Below are positions 46,781 to 54,703 of a stretch of DNA of 64,000 nt, in pieces (within the stretch, counting starts at the first letter, position 1; every line of letters begins with the position of its first letter). The stretch comes from Ensifer sp. LC163 (GTDB lineage: Bacteria; Pseudomonadota; Alphaproteobacteria; Rhizobiales; Rhizobiaceae). The DNA is taken from the NCBI RefSeq assembly GCF_001695855.1, contig NZ_MBSS01000012.1:372001-436000 (forward strand). The letters run 5' to 3'. The notes under the pieces are model-generated. The model had not been told where the DNA came from, searched no databases, and saw only the letters and a list, made by a program, of their open reading frames with translations. The translations under genes were made by a program, and so were the position numbers.

Positions 46781-47305
46781 GTGCGTCGCATTCTGACTGC
46801 ATTCGTTCTTCTGCTTTCGGCTGCCTTTCCGGCCGCGGCGGACAATGACTGGCACGCCTACACCGATCCCCGCTTCGGCTATATCCTCGACATTCCGCCC
46901 GGTTTCGAACTGCAGGGTGAAGCCGACAATGGCGATGGCGTCAGCTTCCACGCCAATGACAACGGCGCCACGCTCGCCGTTTTCGGCAGCGAGCTCGTCG
47001 ACGGCGATTTCGAGATCGATGTCAACGACCGCATGGCGAGCGAACGGGAAGACCAATGGCGGATTTCCTATTCGCGCGTGACGGCAGCCTGGGCAAGTTT
47101 CTCCGGCGTGCGCGGCGAAGAGGTGTTTTACACGCGGGCGATCGCACTTTGCGACGGCAGTGCCGCCTATTTCCGGCTGCAGTATCGCAAGAGCCGGTTG
47201 ACCAGCTTCGATGGTGTCATCTCACGGATGGCCGAGGCTCTCAGGCCTTCGGAAGGCTGCCAGCAGACGCCGGTGGCGGCAGCGCCCGTCGCGGCGCCGA
47301 ACTGA
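46781..47305 (+). CDS. Secreted hypothetical protein, 174 aa
   Basis: A GTG start with a strong GGAGG about six bases upstream. The signal peptide covers about 1-20 (LLLSAAFPAAA). The mature part opens with a WHAYTDPRFGYILDIPPGFE motif seen in periplasmic proteins that carry this strand pattern, contains a single region of alternating beta strands, and ends with an Ala/Pro-rich tail. No enzyme motif is visible. The function is unknown. Confidence 0.75.
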   Translation: MRRILTAFVLLLSAAFPAAADNDWHAYTDPRFGYILDIPPGFELQGEADNGDGVSFHANDNGATLAVFGSELVDGDFEIDVNDRMASEREDQWRISYSRVTAAWASFSGVRGEEVFYTRAIALCDGSAAYFRLQYRKSRLTSFDGVISRMAEALRPSEGCQQTPVAAAPVAAPN

Positions 47306-47329
47306 ACAATCGGCGTTTTCGCTTGCAGA

Positions 47330-48028
47330 TCAGGAAATCGCCTGGCCGCTCAGGCAGTTGAGCACGGCCGAATAATGCACGGCGGCGCCGGTGACGACGA
47401 AGGCATGCCAAATGGCATTCTGGAAGCGAAGCCTCTCCCAGACATGGAAGATCACGCCGGCGGAATAGATGATGCCGCCGATGAGGATCAGCACCAGCGT
47501 TGTCGTCGACAACGCCGACAATAGCGGCCCCACCGCAAGCACGCCGCTCCAGCCCATGGCGAGGTAGAGCAGGATCGCCAGCCGGTCGAAGCGACCGGGG
47601 AAAAGACACTTGATCACCACACCGAGGGCGGCAATCGCCCAGATGCCGATCAGCATCGCAAACAGGAACGGATCCTCCCAGCCGCGCTGGAGGAAGGGCG
47701 TATAGGTGGCGGCGATCAGCACGAAAATGGAAGAGTGGTCGAAGCGGCGCAGAAACCATTTTGTCCGCGAAACCGGATAGAGATTGTAGAGAAACGAAAT
47801 CGACAAGGTCGCCAGCAGTCCGGCGCCGTAGATCGCGGCGGCGGCAAGCTGGCCGGTCGTGCCAAAAAGCATCGCGTAGAAGATCAGAGCAGTCACGCCG
47901 ACGAGTGCAGCCGCAAGGCCGACACCATGCACGATCCCATCGGCGATCAGTTCCGATCGATCGTAGTTCCATTTGACGCCGGCGAACTCCACACTTCCCC
48001 ACTTCCGACCTTCATCGCCCCCAGGCAC
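47330..48028 (-). CDS. Hemolysin III / TrhA-family membrane protein
   Basis: About 232 residues with seven membrane helices. Conserved residues of the PAQR/hemolysin III family: ELIADGIVHGVG near the start, FDHSSIFVLIAATYTPF in helix 3 and FHVWERLRFQNAIWHAFVV near the end, including the putative metal-binding His/Asp. A GTG at 48028 is used; an internal GTG (47992) after GGAAGTGGGGAA is also possible. In bacteria this family affects membrane fluidity or lipid homeostasis; it is not a proven haemolysin here. Confidence 0.85.
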   Translation of the reverse strand: MPGGDEGRKWGSVEFAGVKWNYDRSELIADGIVHGVGLAAALVGVTALIFYAMLFGTTGQLAAAAIYGAGLLATLSISFLYNLYPVSRTKWFLRRFDHSSIFVLIAATYTPFLQRGWEDPFLFAMLIGIWAIAALGVVIKCLFPGRFDRLAILLYLAMGWSGVLAVGPLLSALSTTTLVLILIGGIIYSAGVIFHVWERLRFQNAIWHAFVVTGAAVHYSAVLNCLSGQAIS

Positions 48029-48231
48029 CGGCCGTTTTCTTATGAAGTCCTATCCTGCCACAGCGAGCTGCCACAGCAAAGTGCTCGGCGATGGCGAAAG
48101 CATCAACTTTTGCAACGCATTACAACAGAGCCATGACGTGTTTGCGAAGACCGACATCCCTGGTCTGCGGCCTGCAGAGCAACCACATTGGCGACGGAAA
48201 CGGGCAAACGACGCGCACGGGGAGGACATCG

Positions 48232-48339
48232 ATGACAACGCTGCGCACGCCGGAGCCGGAACAGGCCGAAATCCTGACGGAGCTTTGCCTACGGTCAAAG
48301 GCCGTCTGGGGTTATGGCGAGCTTTGCGCGTCTAAATAG
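48232..48339 (+). pseudogene. Truncated GNAT acetyltransferase (N-terminal remnant)
   Basis: An intact ribosome site (GGGGAGGA) and ATG lead into MTTLRTPEPEQ ... LTELCLRSKAVWGY, the opening of a common GNAT family. After about 28 codons the homology stops and the frame runs into the RIME1 half-element, where it ends. About 110-130 residues that should follow are missing. The remnant is plus-strand, opposite to its neighbours. Confidence 0.65.
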
Positions 48340-48355
48340 ACGCGCGGCGCTGTAG
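48320..48355 (+). repeat. Half RIME1-like element (one palindrome), copy E
   Basis: Matches the second palindrome of copy A: CTTTGCGCGTC / GACGCGCGGCGCTGTAG around a short loop. The other palindrome is absent. It coincides with the point where the GNAT remnant loses homology. Confidence 0.7.
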
Positions 48356-48442
48356 CTGGCTGAAAGCCGCAACGAGGACATGCATCGCAAGCAATCCGTG
48401 CCTCGGGGACGTCTGATGCCCCCCTCACGGCGGACAACATCT

Positions 48443-48787
48443 TCACTTCGCGCCGGCCGCGACCTCGGCGGCGCATTCCTGACAGAGCGGCGCATGGGGC
48501 ACGGCATCGAGCCGTTCTGGGGAAATCGACAGGCCGCAGCGGACGCAAGTTCCGAAGGTGCCGGCCGCGATGCGATCGAGCGCCGCGTCGATTGCGCGGA
48601 TTTCCTCCTGGCCGGCAAGGCCGAGGCCCTCCAGCACTTCGTCGTTCTCCCGTTCGGTTACCCGATCCGGCACATCGGCATTCATTGGCTGATCGAGGTC
48701 ATGCTCGATCTTCACCAGTCGGCCGTAGAGTTCGTGTTTGCGGCTGCTCAGCCGTTCATGAAAGTCGTCAAGCGCAAGCTTGTCCAT
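48443..48787 (-). CDS. TraR/DksA-family zinc-finger regulator
   Basis: 114 residues. An N-terminal coiled-coil (about 1-40) is followed by the C4 zinc finger CVRCGLSISPERL ... LCQEC (C81-x2-C84-x17-C-x2-C). It lacks the full length of DksA (about 150 aa), so it resembles the shorter DksA-like proteins that act on RNA polymerase through the secondary channel. It lies 65 bp downstream of the universal stress protein gene on the same strand, so the two may be one unit under the FixK-type box. Confidence 0.85.
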   Translation of the reverse strand: MDKLALDDFHERLSSRKHELYGRLVKIEHDLDQPMNADVPDRVTERENDEVLEGLGLAGQEEIRAIDAALDRIAAGTFGTCVRCGLSISPERLDAVPHAPLCQECAAEVAAGAK

Positions 48788-48852
48788 AGGAAGACTCCTT
48801 GAAGTCGTGGCACTTCAGGCGCGCCACGCTCCTGTTCTTGATTGTTGGCGGC

Positions 48853-49275
48853 TCACCGGTCGACGAGAACGGCACAGGGGCAATGGCTGACGACCCGGCT
48901 GGCGGTCGACCCGATGAAATAGTCGATCAAGCCCGGCCGATGCGAGGCAATGATGACCAGGTCGGCGTTTTCTTCCCTAGCGAGCGCATTGATCGTGCCG
49001 GCGGCGCCGCCGGTACGGATCTCGATGCGTCCCTTGATCCCGTGCTTGGCCTTCATCGCTTCCAGCGTCTTCAATGCATGCCTGCGCGATTCCTCGACCA
49101 TTTCCAGCGGGAAATCGACGATCATGTAGCCTTGGGCATAGGCGTTCAGATCCTCGACGACATTGAGCAGGACTATCTCGCCCCCTTCATCGATCAGCTT
49201 TTCGGCGATGCCGAGCACGGACTCACCATGCTCCAGTTGATCCATGGCAATAGGGACGATGATCTTCTTGTACAT
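48853..49275 (-). CDS. Universal stress protein, UspA family
   Basis: About 140 residues with a single Usp domain. It starts MYKKIIVPIAMDQL, and AAGGAG sits directly before the ATG at 49275 (upstream codons are non-family). The nucleotide-binding region reads IASHRPGLIDYFIGSTASRVV with the C-terminal CPCAVLVDR. The first Gly of the classic G-x2-G-x9-GS/T motif is replaced, so ATP binding is uncertain. An exact FixK/FNR box lies 96 bp upstream, suggesting microaerobic induction. Confidence 0.92.
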   Translation of the reverse strand: MYKKIIVPIAMDQLEHGESVLGIAEKLIDEGGEIVLLNVVEDLNAYAQGYMIVDFPLEMVEESRRHALKTLEAMKAKHGIKGRIEIRTGGAAGTINALAREENADLVIIASHRPGLIDYFIGSTASRVVSHCPCAVLVDR

Positions 49276-49580
49276 ACTGCACTCCTTTGCGTTGCCTACC
49301 CGGATCGCCGGCGCCGAAACGCGGGGAAATCCCTCGCCTTCGAGACTGAGCCCAGACGACTCTTCCGGCATTGATTGAAATCAAATCGAAAGCGCCGCGA
49401 CTGCATTGCCCTGTACAATTGAGCTAGGGCGACAACGGCCACTGTCAACGCTCATCGAACACAACATCAAGCGACTGGCGGTCTTTCGTGAACGCCGACT
49501 TCGGCCCATATTCAGGGGACAGTTTCAACGAAACTGAGGCCCGACAAGGCCAGTGGTTTCGGCGCCGAAGGAGGCAACAG
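49276..49580. other. Divergent spacer, uspA / VOC gene
   Basis: A 305 bp spacer holding the FixK/FNR-type box at 49371-49384 and an AT-richer stretch (about 49375-49425) suited to promoters. An upstream in-frame ATG (49488) for the VOC gene is not supported by a ribosome site. Confidence 0.4.
49371..49384. promoter_or_regulatory. FixK/FNR-type box (TTGAT-N4-ATCAA)
   Basis: TTGAT-TGAA-ATCAA, an exact palindromic anaerobox. It ends 96 bp before the universal stress protein ATG (minus strand) and 197 bp before the VOC dioxygenase ATG (plus strand). In rhizobia, FixK activates micro-oxic genes from such boxes, and several Usp genes are known targets. Confidence 0.7.
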
Positions 49581-50468
49581 ATGACGTCCACCCAGAGCAC
49601 GCCGCTTATCGACATTGCTGCCGATCACGCATTGGCCATGCCGGCGCATGTCGATCATTCGCATCTGGTGGTGGAGGATCTACCGACGGTGTCGCAGTGG
49701 TATCAGCGCATCATGGGACTGAAGCCGCTTGAAACGAGCACCAGCGGCGTGACGCTGGGTGTCGGCGGCCGCCCGCTGTTGACGCTGACCACGGCCGGCA
49801 ACGCGGCCAGAGCGCCACGAAACGCACCCGGTCTCTTCCATACGGCCTTCCTCGTTCCGAACCGCCAGGAACTCGGACGTTGGCTCGCCCATGCCGCCCA
49901 CAACGATGTCCGCCTGCAAGGCGCATCCGACCATCTCGTCAGCGAAGCGATCTATCTCGCTGACCCGGAAGGAAACGGCATCGAGGTCTATCGTGACCGG
50001 CCGCGGAACGAATGGAACTTCAAGCCGGACGGCACGGTCGGCATGGATACGCTGCCGCTCAACCTGCAGGCGCTTTATGACGAGGCGCCGAAGGACGACT
50101 GGAATGGCCTTGCCGACGGTACGGGCATCGGCCACATCCATCTGCAGGTGTCCGATATCCCCGAGGCAGACGCCTTCTTCCGGGACATACTGGGGCTCGG
50201 GTTGATGGCGCGGTATCCGGGCGCGAGCTTCTTCGGCTCGGGCAAGTATCACCACCATGTCGCCGCCAACATCTGGAACTCGCGCGGCGCGCCCAAACGT
50301 CAGGCCAATATGACCGGCCTCTCCGATTACACGATCCAGTTCAAGGATTCTGCAGAGCTTGCGAAAGCGGTTGGCAAGCTCGACGGGATGGGCATCCTGG
50401 TGAACCGAAACGGCACGACATACAGCCTCGTCGACCCCTGGGGGATCGGCCTCAGGCTTGCAGCCTGA
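49581..50468 (+). CDS. VOC-family protein, catechol-2,3-dioxygenase-like (CatE type)
   Basis: About 295 residues with two glyoxalase/VOC domains (about 15-130 and 175-290). AAGGAGG precedes ATG 49581. The first half has VDHSHLVVEDL and DPEGNGIEVYRDRP; the second begins GHIHLQVSDIPEADAFF and has the GKYHHH metal-binding region. The last strand reads DPWGIGLRL, without the glutamate that normally completes the site, so the substrate and activity of the second half are uncertain. The Bacillus-type CatE family cleaves catechols; other quinone or glyoxal chemistry is possible. Confidence 0.85.
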   Translation: MTSTQSTPLIDIAADHALAMPAHVDHSHLVVEDLPTVSQWYQRIMGLKPLETSTSGVTLGVGGRPLLTLTTAGNAARAPRNAPGLFHTAFLVPNRQELGRWLAHAAHNDVRLQGASDHLVSEAIYLADPEGNGIEVYRDRPRNEWNFKPDGTVGMDTLPLNLQALYDEAPKDDWNGLADGTGIGHIHLQVSDIPEADAFFRDILGLGLMARYPGASFFGSGKYHHHVAANIWNSRGAPKRQANMTGLSDYTIQFKDSAELAKAVGKLDGMGILVNRNGTTYSLVDPWGIGLRLAA

Positions 50469-50524
50469 CGCCCTGCTGCTCACGCCCCTCCCGTATCACC
50501 CGCAGGCCAAACGCCGCGTCGCGC

Positions 50525-50884
50525 TCAGTCCGCGGCGCGGTCGTATTTCTGCTGGGCGGCCAGCACCGTCTCGATATTGTCTTCGGCCCAGCGGCGCAAA
50601 GCGTCGACGGTGGCGGTCAGCGTTCGCCCGAGCGGTGTGATCGCATATTCGACCGTCACCGGAACCGTGGCAAAAACCTTGCGGCTGACCAGCCCATCAC
50701 GTTCCAGCTTCTTCAACACCTGCGACAGCACTTTTTGCGAGATGCCATCGATCTCGCGTTTCAACTGGTTGAACCGCACGGGTTTGTCATCGAGGCGGCC
50801 AAGCACCAGAACCGCCCATTTATCAGCCAGGCGATCCAGAACCATTCGCGTCGGACAAGTCTGGATATAGACGTCGTATTCCAT
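50525..50884 (-). CDS. HxlR-family transcriptional regulator
   Basis: About 119 residues, a single winged helix: DGISQKVLSQVLKKLERDGLVSRKV and VEYAITPLGRTL. A conserved N-terminal cysteine (YIQTCPTR) is the position used for thiol redox sensing in YodB/QorR relatives. ATG 50884 is preferred since GGAG is about 10 bases upstream; ATG 50893 lies too close to it. It is divergent from the NmrA/SDR reductase gene, and its operator is expected in 50894-51019. Confidence 0.9.
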   Translation of the reverse strand: MEYDVYIQTCPTRMVLDRLADKWAVLVLGRLDDKPVRFNQLKREIDGISQKVLSQVLKKLERDGLVSRKVFATVPVTVEYAITPLGRTLTATVDALRRWAEDNIETVLAAQQKYDRAAD

Positions 50885-51019
50885 CGGGCGCATGCTCCAA
50901 CTGGCGGTTTCCAGGAGGAAACCATGTCACCGGAAAGTGCCTCCTTTACAGCATTTCCCGGCACTTATATCTAGTTTCCGTTATTAACATGGTTTCATAT
51001 CGATACCAAGGAGACGGAT

Positions 51020-51859
51020 ATGGCAGGCAAGATTCTGGTACTCGCAGCAAACGGTACCGTCGGTCGCAAGGTCATCGGCGCATTGGTCGCGAAGGGAGAA
51101 CGCGTCAAGGCCGCGACGCGCAAGGCAACGCCGATCGCAGGCGCCGAGGCCGTCGCCTTCGACTATCGCGACAGCTCGACCTATGGCTACGCGCTCGACG
51201 GCGTCGATCGGATGTTCGTGCTGACCCCGGGCGGACACCTCGATCCGGTCGGGCTGCTGACGCCGATCATCACGGCCGCGGCGGCGCGCGGCGTCAAGAT
51301 CGTGCTGATGACCGTCATCGGCGTCGATGCCGACGACAGCATTCCCTATCGCCAGGTCGAACTGCTGGTCGAAAAGACCGGCGTACCGTTCGTCATCCTC
51401 AGGCCGAACTGGTTCTCCGACAATTTTCAGAACTACTGGATCGAAGGCATTCGCCATGGCGCGATCGCGGTCCCGGCGGCAGACGGCAAGACGAGCTTTA
51501 TCGACACGCGTGACATCGCCGAAAGCGCGGCTGCCGCACTGACCAGCAATGCATTCAACAACCGTGCCTTCAACCTGACTGGCCCCGAGGCGCTCAGCTA
51601 CGGCGAAGCGGCGGCGATCCTGTCGCGCGTCATCGGCAAGCCGATCACCTACACGCCAATCGATGACGAGACCTTTGTTGGAATCCTGACCGGTGCCGGC
51701 GTGCCCGAAAACTATGCGCGCTTCCTTGCCTCGATTTTCCATCCGGTGCGTGAGGGCTGGACGGCGGCACCGACCGGCGACGTCAAGACGCTGACCGGCC
51801 ACGAACCCCGCAGCCTCGAAACCTACGCCCGGGACAATGCCGCAACGCTTGCCTCCTGA
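51020..51859 (+). CDS. NAD(P)H-binding NmrA/SDR-like oxidoreductase
   Basis: The protein is 279 residues. The N-terminal Rossmann motif reads LVLAANGTVGRKVI; the atypical SDR/NmrA fold continues with PGGHLDPVGLLTPII and LRPNWFSDNFQNYW. The nearest functional group is the QorB/azoreductase type that reduces quinones. It is divergent from an HxlR regulator, the same arrangement as QorR-qor2 in Corynebacterium, so quinone or electrophile detoxification is likely. AAGGAGA lies about 10 bases before the ATG. Confidence 0.88.
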   Translation: MAGKILVLAANGTVGRKVIGALVAKGERVKAATRKATPIAGAEAVAFDYRDSSTYGYALDGVDRMFVLTPGGHLDPVGLLTPIITAAAARGVKIVLMTVIGVDADDSIPYRQVELLVEKTGVPFVILRPNWFSDNFQNYWIEGIRHGAIAVPAADGKTSFIDTRDIAESAAAALTSNAFNNRAFNLTGPEALSYGEAAAILSRVIGKPITYTPIDDETFVGILTGAGVPENYARFLASIFHPVREGWTAAPTGDVKTLTGHEPRSLETYARDNAATLAS

Positions 51860-51886
51860 CCGCACGTATCAGGCCTGAACTCAAAC

Positions 51887-51919
51887 CCTCGCCTGTTCGA
51901 CCGACGGGCGGGGCTTTTC
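51887..51919 (+). terminator. Probable terminator after the NmrA-type gene
   Basis: A 9 bp stem (51887-51895 with 51905-51913, two G-T pairs) and a nine-base loop, followed by CTTTTCG. Confidence 0.5.
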
Positions 51920-52082
51920 GAATTCACGGCCGAACCCCTGCCAGATGAATGGCTGTGTCAGCGCAGATGCGTTCTCCGATTACCGCCAGGATTGTGAACT
52001 CAGTAGCACTGATGCACCCTGCGGCATCACGCCGCTGGAAAAATATGGGATAATCGATCAATAAACTTGAGTAAAACAGTCG

Positions 52083-52088
52083 TATAAT
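52083..52088 (+). promoter_or_regulatory. -10-like TATAAT before the inverse autotransporter gene
   Basis: TATAAT lies 53 bp upstream of the ATG in an unusually AT-rich stretch (about 52040-52092). No good -35 at 17 bp was seen; TTGAGT at 52067 is too close. A specialised or activator-dependent promoter is possible. Confidence 0.35.
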
Positions 52089-52092
52089 TTAA

Positions 52093-52130
52093 CCGCATCG
52101 CCAAGGGCGCCCAACGCCCGGTGAATGCGG
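52093..52130 (+). promoter_or_regulatory. Leader hairpin overlapping the ribosome-binding site
   Basis: CCGCAT (52093-52098) pairs with ATGCGG (52125-52130). Inner pairs are at 99-102/120-123 and GGGCG/CGCCC at 105-109/115-119, with small bulges. The GGAG ribosome site (52129-52132) begins within the stem, so translation of the downstream gene could be limited by this structure. Confidence 0.45.
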
Positions 52131-52140
52131 AGTTAATAAC

Positions 52141-54297
52141 ATGAAATATAAGACTATTTTAGCGCTTGCGCTCGCAAGCGGCACCACTCTTTCGTCCCCG
52201 GCCCTGGCGGTGGACTTCAGGCCGCAAGCCGAAATCGAAGGCGGTTTCTTCAGCGGCGGCTCGGCTGCCAGTGGCGGCTTTTTCCTGCCTTTCGTGCTCG
52301 ACTCCGGCAATGCCATTTTCATCGATACACGCGGAACGATAGAAAACGATAAGGTCCGACAGGGCTCGATCGGCGCCGGCTACCGCTTCCGCGCCAACGA
52401 CCAATGGGTCATCGGCGCCTATGGCTATTACGACTACCTGAAGAGCGAGTACGCCAACCCGTTCGGCCAGGTGTCCTTCGGCCTCGAAGCGCTCAGCGGC
52501 GATCTCGAAATGCGCAGCAATCTCTATCTGCCGCTCTCCGGCGCCAAGACGCTGAGCGCGTTCAATGCCGCCTATGTTCGCGACCATGTGCTCGTTTTCC
52601 AGGAAGGCAAGGAGCGCGGTCGACGCGGCCTCGACGCTGAAATCGGCGGACGTCTTCCGGTCTTCGACGAAGGATCCGACGTCCAGCTGAAAGTCTTCGG
52701 CGGCAGCTACTGGTATGGCGGCAAGAACCTCGGCGACATGTTCGGCGCCAAGCTGCGGGCGGAACTGACCTTCGCGGATCTGCCAGGGCTTTCCGCGGGT
52801 TCGACCGTCTCGCTCGGCGTTACCGGCACCTACGACAATGAGGACAAGCTCAAAGGCGCCGTCATGGCGCGCCTGCGTATTCCGTTCGGCGCGACGGCTA
52901 AGGCAAGCGATGCCTTCGACCCGATGGTTCAACGTGTCGAGCGCTCAGCCAAGATCCGCACGCACGCCGGCGCGACCGGCGATGTCGAGGCGGCGCAGTT
53001 CGTTTACGACGGCTTCACGCCTGGCAAAGTGATCAACGTATCGGCCGCAAACGGCAACGCCGCGACCATCAACCAAATGCTTGCTGATGCGGGTGCGGGC
53101 GCGCTCATTCTTGTGGACGGCAATCTCGGCCTTGAGCAGTCGCTGAGCCTTGGCTTCAGACAGACGCTGCTTGGCGGTGGCGGCATGCTTGCAGTGCGTG
53201 GCGCAAGCAGTGGCGCGACTGCCAACTTCGTCAACAGCGGCACCGCGACGACGTTGACCGGTTTCGACCCCGCTCAGGACGTTGTCACCATGGCATCCCT
53301 CAGCACTGTCTCTTCCCTTGCCATTCGCGGCGGCCGCGCGGGGATCGGCAGCACCGAAACCGAGGGCCTGTGGATCGACAATGTCGATATCGCAAGGACC
53401 AGCCACGACGGCATCCGCCTGACGCGCGTGGTTGGCGCTGAGATTGAAGACACCCGCATCCACGATCTCTCCATTTGCGAGAACAACACGCAATGCGAGT
53501 TCACGGTGTATAAGCCCAACGAGGCGCCTTACGCCGCCATCAGCGCGCTTGGAACCAGCAGCCTGACGATCCGCAACACGGATATTGACAAGGTAACCTA
53601 CGGCATCTTCAGCGGCAGCGAGATCGACGAAAGCGATTGGCCACCGGTCATCGCCAACGAGGCGAGCAGAATCCACCTCGACAACGTCACGGTCAGCAAT
53701 TCGAGGCGCGAGGGACTGCTGATGGTTGCCGCGAACAATGTGCTGATCGAAAACTTCACGATCGACAACTCGAGACAAGACCGCGACATGGATCTTGTCG
53801 TGCTCCAGGGCACGTCCAATGTCGAGATCAACAACATGACTCTGAAGGGCGGCATCAACGGCCTGATGATGGTCTCGGCGTCCACCTTGCCAACCAAGAC
53901 CACGGACATTGTCGTCAATGGCCTGAATATCGATGGCACGCGGAATGCGGGCATCTTCCTCAATCCCGTCTCCGATATTACCTTCAACGGCGTGAACATC
54001 ACGAATGCCGGCAGCTACGGCGCGTTCATCTACGGTAGCGATTACGAGTTCCTGGGCGGGCCCGTCAGCGATATCAAGTTCAACGGCGTGAAGATCGACG
54101 AGGCAGCCAAGGCCGGGCTCTATTTCATGGGGCCGTCGATCGATGTGAAAGGCGATATTACGACAACCAACACGCCGAAGGATTGCATCGCCGACGCCGG
54201 TTGGACTGCTGGCTCACTGACACAATCGCCAGGTTCGGTGCTGACCCTCAACGGCAAGCAGCTCGACCAGTCGAATTTCGCCGCGCGCTGCCGCTAA
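52141..54297 (+). CDS. Inverse autotransporter beta-barrel with beta-helix passenger
   Basis: The protein is 718 residues. The signal peptide ends at about 23 (SSPALA). Residues about 30-250 match the inverse autotransporter beta domain of the intimin/invasin family: GNAIFIDTRGTIENDK, GAGYRFRANDQWVIGAYGYY and LEMRSNLYLPLSG. From about 290 the sequence becomes a right-handed beta-helix of N-x-I / L-I-x-N repeats (for example LIENFTIDNS, VEINNMTLKG, DITFNGVNITNAG). Unlike known family members, it lacks LysM and Ig-like repeats. It should place a beta-helix on the cell surface, perhaps as an adhesin or polysaccharide-interacting protein. A leader hairpin and a strong terminator mark it as a single gene. 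Confidence 0.85.
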   Translation: MKYKTILALALASGTTLSSPALAVDFRPQAEIEGGFFSGGSAASGGFFLPFVLDSGNAIFIDTRGTIENDKVRQGSIGAGYRFRANDQWVIGAYGYYDYLKSEYANPFGQVSFGLEALSGDLEMRSNLYLPLSGAKTLSAFNAAYVRDHVLVFQEGKERGRRGLDAEIGGRLPVFDEGSDVQLKVFGGSYWYGGKNLGDMFGAKLRAELTFADLPGLSAGSTVSLGVTGTYDNEDKLKGAVMARLRIPFGATAKASDAFDPMVQRVERSAKIRTHAGATGDVEAAQFVYDGFTPGKVINVSAANGNAATINQMLADAGAGALILVDGNLGLEQSLSLGFRQTLLGGGGMLAVRGASSGATANFVNSGTATTLTGFDPAQDVVTMASLSTVSSLAIRGGRAGIGSTETEGLWIDNVDIARTSHDGIRLTRVVGAEIEDTRIHDLSICENNTQCEFTVYKPNEAPYAAISALGTSSLTIRNTDIDKVTYGIFSGSEIDESDWPPVIANEASRIHLDNVTVSNSRREGLLMVAANNVLIENFTIDNSRQDRDMDLVVLQGTSNVEINNMTLKGGINGLMMVSASTLPTKTTDIVVNGLNIDGTRNAGIFLNPVSDITFNGVNITNAGSYGAFIYGSDYEFLGGPVSDIKFNGVKIDEAAKAGLYFMGPSIDVKGDITTTNTPKDCIADAGWTAGSLTQSPGSVLTLNGKQLDQSNFAARCR

Positions 54298-54304
54298 CAG
54301 CGCT

Positions 54305-54341
54305 GCCACGCCCCCCTTTCGCCGGGGCGTGGCTCTTTTTT
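54305..54341 (+). terminator. Rho-independent terminator of the inverse autotransporter gene
   Basis: A perfect 10 bp stem (54305-54314 with 54324-54333; GCCACGCCCC / GGGGCGTGGC), nine-base loop, then TCTTTTTT. Confidence 0.9.
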
Positions 54342-54348
54342 CTGTCCT

Positions 54349-54550
54349 GCGAGGCGTCGAAGCCGTTGACGTCAAGGCCGGCTTCAAGCAGCGGGATCAG
54401 CGCTCGACCGTTGCCAACGGCCGGTTCCAGTATCGGTCCGAGACATCCGCTCAAGCACTCGCGATAATATTCGACATCGCCAAAGGACTTCCAAATATAT
54501 TTGTCTAAATTATAAACAAGAGAGGCAATCTTGCCGTAGGTATTGTTCAT
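54349..54550 (-). pseudogene. Truncated SAM-dependent methyltransferase (N-terminal remnant)
   Basis: Read from 54550, the frame begins MNNTYGKIASLVYNLDKYI and continues LEPAVGNGRALIPLLEAGLDVNGFDAS, which is the start and SAM-binding motif I of class I methyltransferases. Homology ends abruptly near 54349, and the frame then reads through the reverse strand of the autotransporter terminator. At least 150 residues are missing. It is opposite in strand to the autotransporter gene. Confidence 0.7.
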
Positions 54551-54703
54551 CACGCATTCGTCCATACTCGGAATAAAGCGAAACGCCTATCTTATACAGC
54601 AGTATGCTCCGACGAGGTGTCGTTCAATTGCCACGCCGATCGCTTTTGTCATGCGACGGGGTTCGCGCATCGCACCGTCCGCCAGACACGTGTAGGAGAG
54701 CGC

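Larger units (their letters stand above)
48029..48442. other. Intergenic stretch with gene remnant and half repeat
   Basis: Between the hemolysin-III gene and the DksA-like gene. It holds a truncated GNAT start and half a RIME1 element (both listed). Nothing else was recognised, apart from the hemolysin-III promoter region at its left end. Confidence 0.5.
54298..54703. other. Junction region after the autotransporter gene
   Basis: Contains the terminator and a methyltransferase remnant (listed), then about 150 bp of AT-richer DNA without a gene up to the end of the SH3-like gene. Confidence 0.45.
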
